The notes: generated by a model from the sequence alone, not told the origin. 64,000 nt of DNA from Ambrosia x helenae (GCA_030844895.1 CM061223.1:4092001-4156000); one strand, 5' to 3'; numbered from the stretch's first letter, positions 10,305-22,065 are shown. A program made the numbers and translations.

Positions 10305-11809
10305 TCAGCATTTATTAGGAGAGAATCCAATGAGAGAGTTCCCAAGGTCATAACTGACACGTGTCCCTTGCTGCTGCACATTCCCAATAATCGAAAGCGA
10401 AGACGACGTCGGTGCAAACGCAAAACAAAACGTCCCATCCGAATCAACCGGTATCAAATAATTCTTAGCCGGTAAATCCAATTTCTTCCCGTTAGTAAAA
10501 CAAAACGACACCGTTGGCACTTGCACACTCTTCTTTTTAGACAAATCATAACACGTATCAAACAAAGCCACACCGGCTGCAACCGGTAACCCATTAACCC
10601 CTTTAACAAACTCATCCCGTAACACATTATACGCCTCCGTCGTTAACCGGGTAATAGCCGTACCCGAGTCAACAATAACCCCACCGTCACCGCCGTTAGT
10701 CAACTCAAACGTCGTTAACGGAATATCCAACACTTTACCACCCACACTAATCCCACTTAACCCAACATAATAAAACGTGTCAAGTTTCGAATTCCTTAAC
10801 AACGGAGCGGTAACTGAGTCATGAGGAATCGGTGAGTTGAACTCGAGAGTTGAAGCCGAGTCAGAGTCACGATCCACTAAACAATAAGAGTATGACGTGG
10901 CATTTATCTGTGAAGGAAAAGATAATTCCCCACCACCTAAACCTAATAACCCAGCAGCTCCAGTAAATAACCCTTCGTTATTATGACCACATCCAATAGC
11001 AATATTATTTACAATATTAGACCGTTGGAACGTTAACGTCTCTGTCGCGAAATCGCCGACAGTGTAGGACCCATCACCGTAAGAAACCTCGTACAGGCAC
11101 GTGTTGTTTCGACACTCGGAGACATCTAACGACTTGCATTGGCGTGTGTCGCACGTGAGAGGTGTGTATGAACTGGATGAAGATGGTTCGAAGATAGGGT
11201 CGGCTTGTTGGTAGCAATCAGCACATGGTGCGCATTGTAGCCAGTTGACGTCACTACCTGTGTCGAGTACCATATAAGCTTGACTCGGTGGATGACCGAT
11301 TCCGACTCGGCAGAAGTACTCTCCGCTTCCTTGACTCGTACCCGACACAACGGGTACTTCTAAATCGTTGGCTGATAGTTCATTATTAATATTATTATTA
11401 TTATAAGGTTTGAGATCTGTTTTTTTAATACCGTTAACGGCTAGATTTAGCCGGGTTTGGAGTGAGTCAACTCGGGCTGAGTCACGGGCGAGTCGGGATA
11501 ACGTGACGGACTTGTAGGTTTTGTGTGGGGATTTGTGTACGGATAGACGAGGGTGTAGTTGAAGAGAGAGAATGGAAGAGAAAGAAAGATCCGAGGATGA
11601 TGACGTCAGCAACTGGGATTGTAACGGTTGTGGAGAGTGTGATAAGACATTGAGGAGTTGTGGATGGAGGTGGTGACGTCAAGAACAGATGTAGATACGG
11701 TGGTGGTTTGTAAGACGGTACGGGAAAGAACGGAGGAGAGGGATAATAATAATATTATTATTATTAAGGTGAGGAGAGGGAAGGAGAGATGGAAGGGTAG
11801 TTTGGCCAT
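10305..11809 (-). CDS. Aspartic protease, ASPG1/At1g25510 type (A1 family), one apparent frameshift
   Basis: Single-exon pepsin-like protease. A signal peptide starts at the ATG at 11809 (MAKLPFHLSFPLL..), with a hydrophobic core coded by an ATA/TTA run. The mature part follows: prodomain with SLQLHPR and LSRLARDSARV, first catalytic site DTGSDVNWLQC, flap-side Cys-rich segment, GAAGLLGLGGG, second catalytic site VDSGTAITRL, and the end IIGNVQQQGTRVSYDL..NKC before TGA at 10305. The signal-peptide frame and protease frame differ by one base near 11658-11664, where family comparison implies one lost base. No ATG opens the long frame downstream, so the gene is either damaged there or the base is a sequence error. 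Such enzymes are secreted or apoplastic; a role in stress or guard cells is known for ASPG1 only. Confidence 0.9.
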
Positions 11810-11862
11810 TGTGGAGTGTGGAGTGTGGAGTGAAGTGAGATGAGTGGGGTTTAGATTGTTTG

Positions 11863-11870
11863 TTTATATA
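11863..11870 (-). promoter_or_regulatory. TATA box of the aspartic protease gene
   Basis: TATATAAA on the minus strand, about 54 bases upstream of the ATG at 11809. This puts a start site roughly 20-25 bases before the ATG, so the leader is short. No competing TATA was seen. Confidence 0.65.
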
Positions 11871-11874
11871 GAGA

Positions 11875-14384
11875 GGAAATAGAAGATTTTGGTGATTATT
11901 ATATTAAAAGATTAAAAGGATTTAAGGTGTCATTCTCGTCGCGTGTGTTGCTTAAATTTCTTTATTTTATTTGATTCGTCAAACTAATTTTTGCGTGATT
12001 AGCGATTAATTATTAGTTTAGTCAGGTTGATTTTGACACTTAGGGATTTAATTTTTCTTACGCAAAGGGGTGTGGGAGACGGTGAGCCTACGTGTCACCT
12101 TCCCCATCGAGGAACACCGCCCCACATGAAATTTCGGTGCAAACGAGGATAGTTCCCCTTCCTCCTCCTCCTTTCTTTCTCTCTCTCTCGGCTGTGGGTA
12201 TGATGATGTGGAGGCGATGAGGACGTGGCATTGTGGGTGGTTAGTATCCACACCCAATAGCCTAATAATTTTATATTTTAAAATAACCTATCATATTTTT
12301 TTTGTCATCATAGTACCTTATAATCTTATATGAATATTATAAAGTTACACCTAAGTTATATTACTTGTATATGATATATTAAAGGTTATGACATTTATGG
12401 TGGACAAAGTCCATACTATACTGGAACACTCCGTCTTCGGCATTAGGAAGGTCGGAACCCACCAATTAGCTTGTTTCACTTGGAGGTGAGGGAGATGAAA
12501 GTTGAGAGGCAAGTTGAATGTGTGAGAGAGCGGGGTTTTTCTTGTTCGGGGGTTGTGGGAACACCGCGCCCACCTTGCAGTGCTTGAGGCTCGGTTTTCT
12601 CAAGAGATGATTCTCCATGCACACTTCATAAATTGAAGGAGTCCTATCTTTCACCTACCTTAACCAACCACTTAGATTGTCACCTTAGACTCCCTAAAAC
12701 AAATAAACAGTGTTCCTTGGTTTCCCTGCTCGATAGTGAGCTTCTCAAAAAGTGCACCCTTAGGCTATACGAAGTAGGGCGTGGAGAAGGGACCCCCCCC
12801 CCCCCCCCCCCCCCCCCCGCTATTTTTATACTGGTGGAGAATTTCATGGGAGTGGCCTCTTCTCCTTTTTTTCAAACTTGATTGTTTTTTTTATTCTTTC
12901 ACAGCTTCTACATGCCCTAACACCACCCATACCTTTTTTTTTTTATGTAGAGAGCAAAGCTCACATCTTCTACATAATGCCTAGGTGTGAGGGTGGAGGC
13001 TCTACCCTTAGTGTCATAACTGGTCTAGTCTTAGACTAAAAGCTAGTAACTCTAGAAGTTGTTGAAAAAGTCATAAAACTTTGAGGAGAGTAGCACACTA
13101 GCACGTAATTTTGGGTGGGTGAATTGGCATAAATCATGGGATTGGAGTGTTGGTGAGGTGGTTGATTATTTTTCGGTTCTTTTAAAATATATTTCTTTGT
13201 ACTTTCACAATACTTTAAGGTGATAGACTATGTTAGTTTTATCGAAGGATTTATATTATACATAATAATTAATTAACTGGTTCTATGATAGTGGAGTGAG
13301 GTTTAGTCAGAAAAAAAAATTTGTTTGTATTTATCTTCTCAATCAAAATGGATGTAACCCATTAATAATTAAATTTACCATTCGTCCATTCCCCATCTGT
13401 AAAAATATTTTAAAACTTTATACATAACTATGTACACACACGTGAGGGTTTAGCACAATCTTTTTTGGGTGTAAAGTGTATGAAGTGGGCACACTAGTTT
13501 ATAATAACACACAATTATGCACATATAGCAACAAACATTTATGTATGTCATTATGCACCATGCATTATATATAACAAATAATTATACTCATAACATGCAA
13601 ACTCTACTTTTAGGTGCAAAACTTTTTTAAATAAAATGTTTTGTTTTATAGAATACTCAAATTCTACTTCTTACTTGACTTGGCTCATATATGTGTGTAT
13701 GATAAAAGTGTTTGCTTTATCCATTATACAAACAAAAGAACTTTGTAACTATATAAAAGGTGTGAAATAACAAATGTTGAGTGAATATGGATTAAATTAT
13801 AAAACCATGACTTAACTTTTTAATTCTTATGATTTTCTTGAAGTTATAAAAATGGTCCAAAAGTTTCAAGATTACGGAAATGATTTCTATGATACAAAAT
13901 TCATTATTAGTTAAACCATTTTCCAAACAATGTTATAATTTAGTCCTTTAGGCTTGACAAGTGCTCCCCATACCAGAGGTTTTTTCTTTTCTTTCACACT
14001 TTTCCTTTATATTGGGAATACTATACTTTGCGTACCTCTCAAATTTGTGTATTATGATAATATCTTGTGCTTTGACCAATGTTATAATTGTTAATATTAT
14101 AAGACACATTGTTTGAAAAGATGTGGTAGAAACAAACAATAAAAATTTTAATATATAAAACAAAAATTAAATATGAAAATGTTTTAGTTGATGAATAATG
14201 AAGAACATAGCTCCAATAATTTCTCACTTGTTAGATACGAATAATTGCATGAAGATATTAAATATGGTGTTCAATATATCAATCATTACACAATTATTAT
14301 GAATATAAAGTTAAATGGACCGATATCATAGAAATCCTATTGTATGTAGAATATTTTTTTTGGATTTTTATATTTTCATTAAAA
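11875..14384. other. Intergenic region with homopolymer tracts
   Basis: Upstream of the protease. Contains a CTCCTC/CTCT-rich run near 12160-12190, the poly-C tract at 12793 and AT-rich DNA beyond 13200. No reading frame with recognisable domains. Confidence 0.5.
12793..12818. repeat. Poly-C tract (26 C)
   Basis: 26 consecutive C, preceded by GGGA and followed by GC. Such long C runs are rare in plant intergenic DNA and the length is hard to sequence, so the true number may differ. Confidence 0.9.
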
Positions 14385-14825
14385 ATAAAGGATAAATTAC
14401 ATAACGACAGTAGGTAAGCGGACAACAAGCTGCACCGCCATCCCTTTCTGGATAGAAAATCCTAATCTGCTAAAAACAAACCCCCGCCCTTGAGGGGTGG
14501 AAAAGTTGATGTGCACTACCCGCTGAACCCGAGCCAAAAACCGCACCGCTTCCGGTGCCAAGGAACCGAACGTGTCAAAGGCCAGGGGAACGAAAACATG
14601 TTGATTATCCTCACATGCTTTAGCGTGCTTTTCCACTTTCTTGGATTCAGCTCTCATGAGCGATTGCCCGGCCACAAACCCACTACCCCGAAGCCCAACT
14701 AGGGGGACACCCCGGTAAGATCAACGCACGCATGTTTCCCACCTTTCCAACCAAACACTAGGACATCTGCTAGGCGCAAGATGGACCTCCCCTCAACGGG
14801 GTCTGTGAGAAAATTAACTGATGTC
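14385..14825 (-). pseudogene. Non-LTR C-terminal module, longest copy (4)
   Basis: Longest of the family: minus-strand frame DPVEGRSILRLADVLVFGW, GGKHACVDLTGVSP, one lost base in a C run, then RAESKKVEKHAKACEDNQHVF, PLAFDTFGSLAPEA, RVQRVVH and the GFSIQKG..VQLV.RLP end. An A-rich stretch follows the stop (T8 at 14353 on the plus strand). The order ADV..VDLT..K..KH before a conserved F(D)TFG block is compatible with a PD-(D/E)XK-type nuclease as found at the end of some non-LTR proteins, but that is inference. Confidence 0.7.
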
Positions 14826-15394
14826 TCATATCAATTGTTTGTTTATGAAAGTTTCAAGTTTTTATATCTTTATTTTAAAAAAAATATTGAAAAGTTGTAT
14901 TTTCTATGTATTGTTGGTTATGTTTAGTCTATGTGTGAATTTGTTGACTTCTTGTTTTCCATTTCATGTCGATTTTCATACTGAAGTAGGTTAAAGTCCA
15001 CCAACAATTGACATATGCATCCATTATGGGGCAGAGTACTGACACCTTTAATCAACTAAGTATGCAGGTAAGAGAAAACTTGACAAAATAGTGCAATACA
15101 ATGATGTTTACAATGGGTATACAAAAATATAAATTAAACCGACACGGGTACTCAATAAGTCTTAATATTGAAGAACCATATATATTAGATAGAACTTGGA
15201 ACAATTCCAGAACTACAAACCAACTGAATGAGTGGTTATATTGTTACTAAACAAAATCGAATTGTTAATTGTTTATCACAAGGCTGAGAAGGATGAGGAC
15301 ATGACTTTTGATGACGGTGGTGATGGTGAGAAGATAAGTTATAATGATACGAGTGATTGGGACCGTAAAGATGGTTATTAATGATACGAGTGTT
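14826..15394. other. Intergenic stretch, no gene seen
   Basis: AT-rich. AATGATACGAGTG occurs twice, 35 bases apart, just before the next LINE copy (about 15343 and 15378). Confidence 0.5.
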
Positions 15395-15631
15395 TAGAGA
15401 ATCAGCATGTATTCATTCCGTTTGCCTTCGACACTTTTGAATCCCTAGCCCCTGTGGCAGTTCGTTTTTTGAAGTGGGTGCATAAGGTGGTCCACAGTGA
15501 CTCGCAAAGCCCAAGGAACCAAGGGTTCGTATTTAGTAGAATAGGCTTTGCGATTCAAAAAGGGATAGCGGCGCAGCTTGTTGCTCGCTTACCCATTATC
15601 CAGATGTAACTTGGTTATTTGGAATTAATAT

Positions 15632-15670
<39 letters not shown>
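15395..15670 (+). pseudogene. Non-LTR C-terminal module, copy 5, with A35 tail
   Basis: Plus-strand frame ENQHVFIPFAFDTFESLAP, RFLKWVHKVVHSDSQSP, GFVFSRIGFAIQKGIAAQLVARLP, stop, 30-base UTR, then 35 A (15636-15670). The perfect A tail shows retrotransposition by the non-LTR route and suggests this is the youngest of the five copies. Confidence 0.8.
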
Positions 15671-15673
<3 letters not shown>

Positions 15674-16033
15674 AATGTTTGAAGATGTTATGGTTGGTTT
15701 TAGACACCGTCGTATATTGTAATCAACAATATCACCATCCCATTTTTAGGATCCTAGACCTACTTTATTTTACCGTTGCGTTGTATCATGAGAATTGAAT
15801 ATCAACGACACAACAAAATGTAACACACATAAATGCGTAACTATAAACTCACAATAACATTGGCCATGTGCGATAATTAAGTTACCTTACGGTGTTTTAA
15901 CTGCTTCCTTTATGCATCTTTATGGTTCATCCAACAACCATATTTACTAGTAGCAACCTATGAGGCATCCTATCTTAAGGAGCCTAGACATCCTTTATTA
16001 GTTCTCATCACTAGTAGTCATAGTTTAAGTTTG
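15671..16033. other. Flank of element A, no gene seen
   Basis: Single-copy-looking AT-rich DNA ending in the GGAAT target site of element A. Confidence 0.4.
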
Positions 16034-16038
16034 GGAAT

Positions 16039-16551
16039 TGATAACCTGGGTACCGTAACAGCCGCACCGAATACAAACTCCTGGGACGAACAAAACACTA
16101 AAGACGATCGGACCAGCTGGACGGGCCGGACGGACAAACCAAGTGGACGAATAAATAAGTGTTCCTTTGCATAAACCGGATGAAAGGAAAACAACATGAT
16201 ACGGACGGACCAATAGACAAAACATGATACGGACAGACCGAAGGACATAACATAAGGCCCGCTGGACAAAACGAAAGGCGGCTATAAACCAACGGACCAA
16301 GTGATAACAATAAATGTCGCCTGCTAAATCATAATAAAATAATGAAATGCCCATAACTCGTCAGCTGAACAGTGACGGCTGTCACTGTTCACGCCGACTC
16401 CCATTAATGCTCAGGTGCTAGCTCACCTTATAAATACCAACCTCCCACGAGGTAGTTGGACACATTAAAACACCCTCATAAATACCACCGGTCTCATCCT
16501 TGAGACCGAGCACGCCAATTCAACTCACTCCGATTCACCAAACACTCAACA
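16039..16551 (+). repeat. Element A 5' LTR
   Basis: 513 bp, TGATAACC..CTCAACA. Holds a perfect 10-bp hairpin (16367-16390), a TATA box (16429-16436) and GGACGGAC-type subrepeats. Same text as 42710-43222. Confidence 0.95.
16429..16436 (+). promoter_or_regulatory. TATA box of element A LTR
   Basis: TATAAATA 115 bases before the LTR end, the expected place for the transcript start of the element. The copy in the 3' LTR is at 43100-43107. Confidence 0.65.
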
Positions 16552-16572
16552 TTTGGCGCCATCCGTGGGACC
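16552..16572 (+). promoter_or_regulatory. Primer-binding region of element A
   Basis: TTTGGCGCCATCCGTGGGA follows the LTR directly. TGGCGCC is the shared start of primer sites in Tat/Athila elements; compare AAGTTGGCGCCCACCGTGGG at 63013-63038. The tRNA partner was not determined. Confidence 0.6.
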
Positions 16573-16598
16573 CGCTCGGTAATCCCACAAAACCTCGA

Positions 16599-17726
16599 AT
16601 GGCAAGTTCCGATCCGCCATCGGAAGACCTACCTACGGAGGTCACCCCAGTGGTGTCCCCCGAGCTGGTAAGGTCGAACTTCCTACAACTAAGGGAGCTG
16701 ATGAATGATTATGTACGGCAGGAAAGAGCCAAGGGCTTAGCCCTAAAATTGTCGTTTGATGATGATGAATCGGCACACACTGTTCCGGTGACTCTACCGA
16801 TAGTGTCAACCCCTATTGGCCCGAACCTAAGCACCACCCCGGCCTCTTGGCTCACCGAAATGATACAGCAACACGTCAAGGGTTCAAACCTCCACACTAA
16901 TCCGGCTAACCTTGGGCCGACCACTTCCACCATTATCCATACGAATCCGAGGCCAACAGGGGATCCGGATGACCTAAATCGGCCGTACAAGCCGGATGAA
17001 GGTTCAAAATTCACACCGAGAATAGCAAACTTTGTTCCCGCCACAAGGTTTAAAATGCCTTCTAATATGCGGATATACGATGGGACCTCTGATCCGGAAG
17101 ATCATACTACACTCTTTGAAGGGGCGGCTCACATGGAGGGATGGCCAATGCCCACATGTTGCCACATGTTTATCCAGACCCTCTCTGGGGTGGCCAGGCT
17201 GTGGTTCAACAGCCTCCCCGTCGAGAGCGTCGACTCTTTCAGGGAAATGAAGACAGGTTTCTTAGAGCACTTTCGACAGCAACGAAAACACATGAAAGAC
17301 CCAGTAGAGATCCACAACATTAAGCAGAAGGACGGGGAAAACCTGAAAGACTTTGTGACTCGTTTCAAAGACGAGTCCTTGCAAATACGGGGGGCTGACG
17401 AGAAGATGCGGATATCAGGATACCTTCATGGATTGAGAACCAAACAGTTAGTGGAAGACCTGAACGCTAGGGTTCCGGCCACCCTAGAAGAAGCCATACA
17501 AAGGACTGAAGCCTTTGTCAGAGGAAAAGAAGCGGCCCAGGCCGTAGATGGTCGCCCCCGGAATAATGACGGCTCGCACAAGGGATCTCACCGTTTGGGG
17601 AAAAGAATGGTGGAAGAGACAGCTCGCGTAACCGGTTCTCGGACGACCGCAAGACTTCGAACAGCAAAGAAGGTCAAGATCGGCAGACCGGATACCATAA
17701 GAAGGATGTACTATTCACCGAATTGA
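16599..17726 (+). CDS. Element A gag, N-terminal and capsid part
   Basis: Starts at ATG 16599 (MASSDPPSEDL). The capsid-type core includes MRIYDGTSDPEDH, LWFNSLP, FLEHFRQQR, IKQKDGENLKDFVTRF and YLHGLR, the standard retrotransposon Gag pattern. The frame runs to 17726, but its last 40 residues look wrong: the natural continuation is in the -1 frame, entered at TTTGGGG 17594-17600. One base lost in the G run explains this equally well. Confidence 0.85.
   Translation: MASSDPPSEDLPTEVTPVVSPELVRSNFLQLRELMNDYVRQERAKGLALKLSFDDDESAHTVPVTLPIVSTPIGPNLSTTPASWLTEMIQQHVKGSNLHTNPANLGPTTSTIIHTNPRPTGDPDDLNRPYKPDEGSKFTPRIANFVPATRFKMPSNMRIYDGTSDPEDHTTLFEGAAHMEGWPMPTCCHMFIQTLSGVARLWFNSLPVESVDSFREMKTGFLEHFRQQRKHMKDPVEIHNIKQKDGENLKDFVTRFKDESLQIRGADEKMRISGYLHGLRTKQLVEDLNARVPATLEEAIQRTEAFVRGKEAAQAVDGRPRNNDGSHKGSHRLGKRMVEETARVTGSRTTARLRTAKKVKIGRPDTIRRMYYSPN
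17594..17600 (+). promoter_or_regulatory. Candidate -1 frameshift site in element A gag
   Basis: T TTG GGG is in the right phase for a slippery heptamer (X XXY YYZ). A -1 slip here joins the gag frame to the polymerase frame, which is then open to 19822. A missing G would have the same effect. Confidence 0.3.
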
Positions 17727-19822
17727 TCAAGACGCCCAAAGAAATACTCGCCACAGAGCAAGAAAATGTGAAGTTCAAGCCTCCTTTTCCCATGCAGAAA
17801 ACACCCAGACAACAAAGCTCCCGAAAATACTGCGAATTCCATGAAGATAAAGGGCATGACACGAACGAATGTTTCCAGTTAAAGAAGCAGATAGAAGAAG
17901 CCGTGAAGTCTGGGCAGTTGGCACATCTGGTCAAAGACATAAAGGGCAGAAAAAGGGGAAGCGACGGCAAACAGAAAGAAACTCATGTCCTAATGATACG
18001 GCCTACGGTAGCCTTGAAAAGACCAAGGACAGCGATTGATACGGAAGACGGTCGCAAGTGCTGGGACAATGTCCCCCTGTTGTTCGATGCACTACCAGAA
18101 GAAGACGCATGCGAAGACCCCCTGATAATATGCGTTACCATAGGCAATCAGAAGGTGCACCGAGCATACATCGACGGTGGAAGTGCCTCCGACGTGATGT
18201 ACAAGCAGTGCTACGTGCAGCTGCCGGAAGAGATTAAGCAGGGTCTGATGCCCGTATCTTACCCACTAGTCGGTTTTTTCGGGAGAGAAGGTAGCCCACT
18301 TGGGCAGATTCAATTGTATGTGGAAATTAGCGAGGGTCATAAGCGGCGAGTTGAAGCTTTGAACTTCGTCGTTATTGACGCACCCTCGCCCCACAACCTG
18401 CTGATAGGTCGGCCAGGCATCAGGAAGTTTAGCATGGTGCCCTCTACCGCGCATGGTTTGATCAAGTTCCCCACCATCTGGGGAATAACTACGGTAGAAA
18501 CCGCCGTACAATACCCGGAGGTGGGATATGCAGGTACGGAGGCAGAAACACCAGAGAACTGGAACATCAACCCCCGATATCCGGATCAAACAGTCACCGT
18601 GGGGAAGTCTCTCTCCCCAGAATGTAAGCAACACCTGTTCCGGTATTTAAGGAATAACCTGGACATTTTCGCGTGGACACCTGCGGATATGACAGGGATT
18701 CCTCGCTACATCATCGAACACCACCTAAATATCAGTACGCACAAGACGCCTGTGGTACAAAAGAGACGTTCCCTGGCCCCGGAACGAAGCGAAGTTGTAT
18801 TAAGGGAGGTACGGAGTTTGGAAGAAGCCGGAATTTTGAAAGAAGTACAATACCCTACCTGGGTATCTAATCCTGTAGTCGTACCAAAGTCTAACGGAAG
18901 CTGGAGAGTGTGCGTGGATTATCGTGACTTAAACAAGGCATGCCCCAAAGACCACTATCCCTTACCTGAGATTGATGCAAAGGTCGATTCGGTTGCTAGC
19001 TTCCGGTTCAAATGTTTCCTTGATGCCTATAAGGGCTACCATCAGATACAAATGGCTAGGGGTGATGAAGAGAAAACAGCCTTTCACACGCCGCATGGAT
19101 TATATTGCTACAAGAAAATGCCTTTCGGATTAAAGAATGCGGGTGCAACATATCAGAGGCTGATTGACATGGTCTTTGATAGGCAAATCGGTCGAAACAT
19201 GGAGGCATACGTGGACGACTTGGTCATCAAAAGTAGAGATGAAGACCAATTGCTGATGGACATTGCAGAAACCTTTAATAACCTTAGAAGAGTAAACATG
19301 AAGTTAAATCCTTCTAAGTGTTTTTTCGGGATGGAAGAAGGCCGTTTCCTGGGACACGTCGTCGCTAAGAAAAAGATCAAAGCCAACCCAGACAAAGTAA
19401 GAGCGATACTAGATGCCCGGTCTCCAAGAACTCAGAAGGAAGTCCAGAGTCTAAATGGCAAGCTCGGAGCCCTTAGCCGCTTCCTGTCAAAACTCGTTGA
19501 ACGGTCTCTCCCCTTCTTCAAGACGCTGAAGAATTGTACTCAAGGTTTCCAATGGACAGTGGAAGCGGAGGCTGCATTCCTTGAAATGAAAGAACATTTG
19601 GCACACCTCCCATTCCTAACCGTACCAGAACCAGAAGAAACTCTGTTCATTTACTTAGCAGCCGGAGAGGAAGCAGTAAGCAGTGTGCTGTGTTGTAGTC
19701 GCCCCCGGGGATTCGCCCCAATATTCTTTGTTAGTCGATGCTTGAAAGATGCAGAAACTCGATACACGCCTGTCGAGAAGATCGCCTTAGCTCTCGTGTA
19801 TACCGCCCGTCGCCTAAGAAGG
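17600..19822 (+). CDS. Element A gag end, protease, reverse transcriptase, start of RNase H
   Basis: In the -1 frame from 17600. First the Gag tail with YCEFHEDKGHDTNEC, then protease with YIDGGSASDVMY (D-G-G-S variant of the DTG site) and LLIGRPG, then RT with VPKSNGSWRVCVDYRDLN, MPFGLKNAGATYQ and catalytic YVDD. The RNase H start follows (FIYLAAGEEAVSSVL). The frame is cut at codon RRLRR by insertion of element B; the next host codon is at 30014. No other stop is seen in this part. Confidence 0.9.
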
Positions 19823-21385
19823 TGTAACACCCCAACCGATGGCGGAAACATCGGGGTGCCACGTATTGATGATTGTTTTCAGTAGCACATGGTATAATAT
19901 AAATTTTAAATAATTTATTCAAACATAATATCCAAAATGTGAAATAATGTCTAAGAATTCAAATACATAACATCCAAATAATAACTTCAAAAAAACTTCG
20001 AATAAACTTCAAGATATATCCTCATGCTAACTCAAGCCTCAGCTTCATTGTTACCTGAAACATGTTAATTTTGAAAGTATTTTGGGTCAACATAAGTTGG
20101 TGAGAATTACATAGGTTTTTGATGATAAATAAATAAAATGTTATGCAATTCATGTGTCATGTTAATCTAGCCCATATGTGAGAACATATTAGAAATAAAT
20201 CGAGTGCATAATCAACCCTGTTGACTGTTATAAATGATACATACCATACACTTATGGTCCCAATGAATATGTTATGCGATAACAAACACCCACGTAACCT
20301 TGGTAGGAGGCACGTATCCGGGTGGGATTGTCAGTCCAATAGATCTATCAATGTATACCGTCGGCTGATCAATGTTAATGATTATGCTAGAATGTGCTTA
20401 CTCTAATCATGCTCAAGACAATATGTAACATAGAAAACACATAAACACATTGATGATTGAATTGCAATGAAAAGTGTTATAACATGTTTCACCCCAAAAG
20501 TGGTGATAAAAGGGGCTATGTAAACTCACCTTAGCAAATGTTAGTTCGTTGAAAAGATATGATAATTGTGTTGCCCAAAGTGATTCCAAATATTACCCTA
20601 TAATGAGGTAATATATATAATAAGTCTAAGTCTATATAAACTAATATGTGCATTCTAGGGTTTCGATTTGGGGATAATCAATTGTTAAATTTAATTTAAA
20701 AATGTTAATTAAATAAAGAAAATTGGATAATTAATGAAAAATAGTCTTTTTATAAAGTTTCAATTTTGAGTGTGCACATTAAAGTGTTTGAAGCAATAAA
20801 ATAATTTTTATAAAATTATTTTATTAAAAATAGATTTTTAAATCTATTTATTTATAAATAGTCAATTATTAACTTTAATATTCAAAAATACTAAAATTAA
20901 AGAAATCTTATTTTAAAAATCATAATTCTGATCTAAATGATTAAAAATAATTTGTATAAAATTTTGGTGCAAAAATGATGAAAATTGGATTTATTATGAA
21001 TTAAATATGATTAAATCTTACAAAAATTGATTAAAAATAATAAATAAATGATTTTACTGAATTAAAAATTATTTCAGTAAAGTTCAACTTTATAAAAAGT
21101 TAGGATAATTTTTGGGAAATTTAATAATACTGTTTTGACATATAAATGAATTTTTATAAATAAAATAGTATAAAAATGATTTAATTATTATAAGTATTAA
21201 ATAAATGATTTTCTGAAAAATAAAAATTGTAAATAAATCTTTTATATCAGATTAAGTAATATTAATTTTTATAGAGTTTATAAAATAGTTTAGGTATTTT
21301 AAAAAGAATTTAAAAGATTAAAGGATTAATATATATATATATATAATTAGTGTTTGTTTAATAAAAAGAAAAGAAAAGAAAGGAC

Positions 21386-21461
21386 AAAAAGCCGGTCAGA
21401 GCCGGACTCGAACCCGGATGACCTCGATACAAGACCAGAGTCACAACCACTTGGCCTAGGC
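21386..21461 (-). ncRNA. tRNA-like Pol III module in element B 3' LTR, sense
   Basis: On the minus strand an A box TAGGCCAAGTGG (21447-21458), a perfect B box GGTTCGAGTCC (21404-21414) and T5 (21386-21390) right after. Spacing fits a tRNA-derived promoter. No complete cloverleaf was drawn. Confidence 0.45.
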
Positions 21462-22065
21462 CGGTGGTTGTGATGGATCTGAATTCATAATTATTAAATA
21501 CATGGAGCAACAAAGCCTTATCCCCAAATTCGTAAACGAAGAACCCTAGATAAATCAATTGATTGATTCAGGCAACTATAGCCCGATTAATGTTAGGGCT
21601 ATAGTTGCTTGAATGCCGATGACTAAACCCCACCAATAAAATTGAACTCACAGTGCTTGATTGATGTTTATGATCGGGTCAAAGCAAAAGTCAACCACGA
21701 GCGATTAAACCAATTACAGAGAGAATCAGAGAGAAATAGGGATTGAGAGAGAGTTGTGAGCGATTAGACAAGGTCCAGAAAGCCTCAATTTATACAAGAG
21801 GATTAGGGTTAGGGTTAATTGGATTGTTTGACTTTCCTTATAATAATACGCGGCCAATTATGATCATTAGGGCACGATTGCCGTGTAATCGTTGTGCAAT
21901 TTGGTTGGATTGGGCCGGTAATAGCACGAAGTTACCATAGATAGCATAATTACGCGTTAATACTACGGATTGCACAACAAGGAATCCCACAGTTGACTTT
22001 TCTAGTCAACTGTGAGGATTTTTAAGCGTGTATAAGTTTAATATCAATCCGGGTTTATCACAAGC

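Noticed and set aside
15338..15395. Target duplication for the LINE copy at 15395
   Set aside because: AATGATACGAGTG is doubled upstream but is not found after the A tail, so it is not the insertion duplication.
16018..16354. Three minus-strand frames in the LTR of element A, repeated at 42629-43025
   Set aside because: LTR sequence with TATA box and hairpin; frames have no known domain and appear only because the region is GC-rich.
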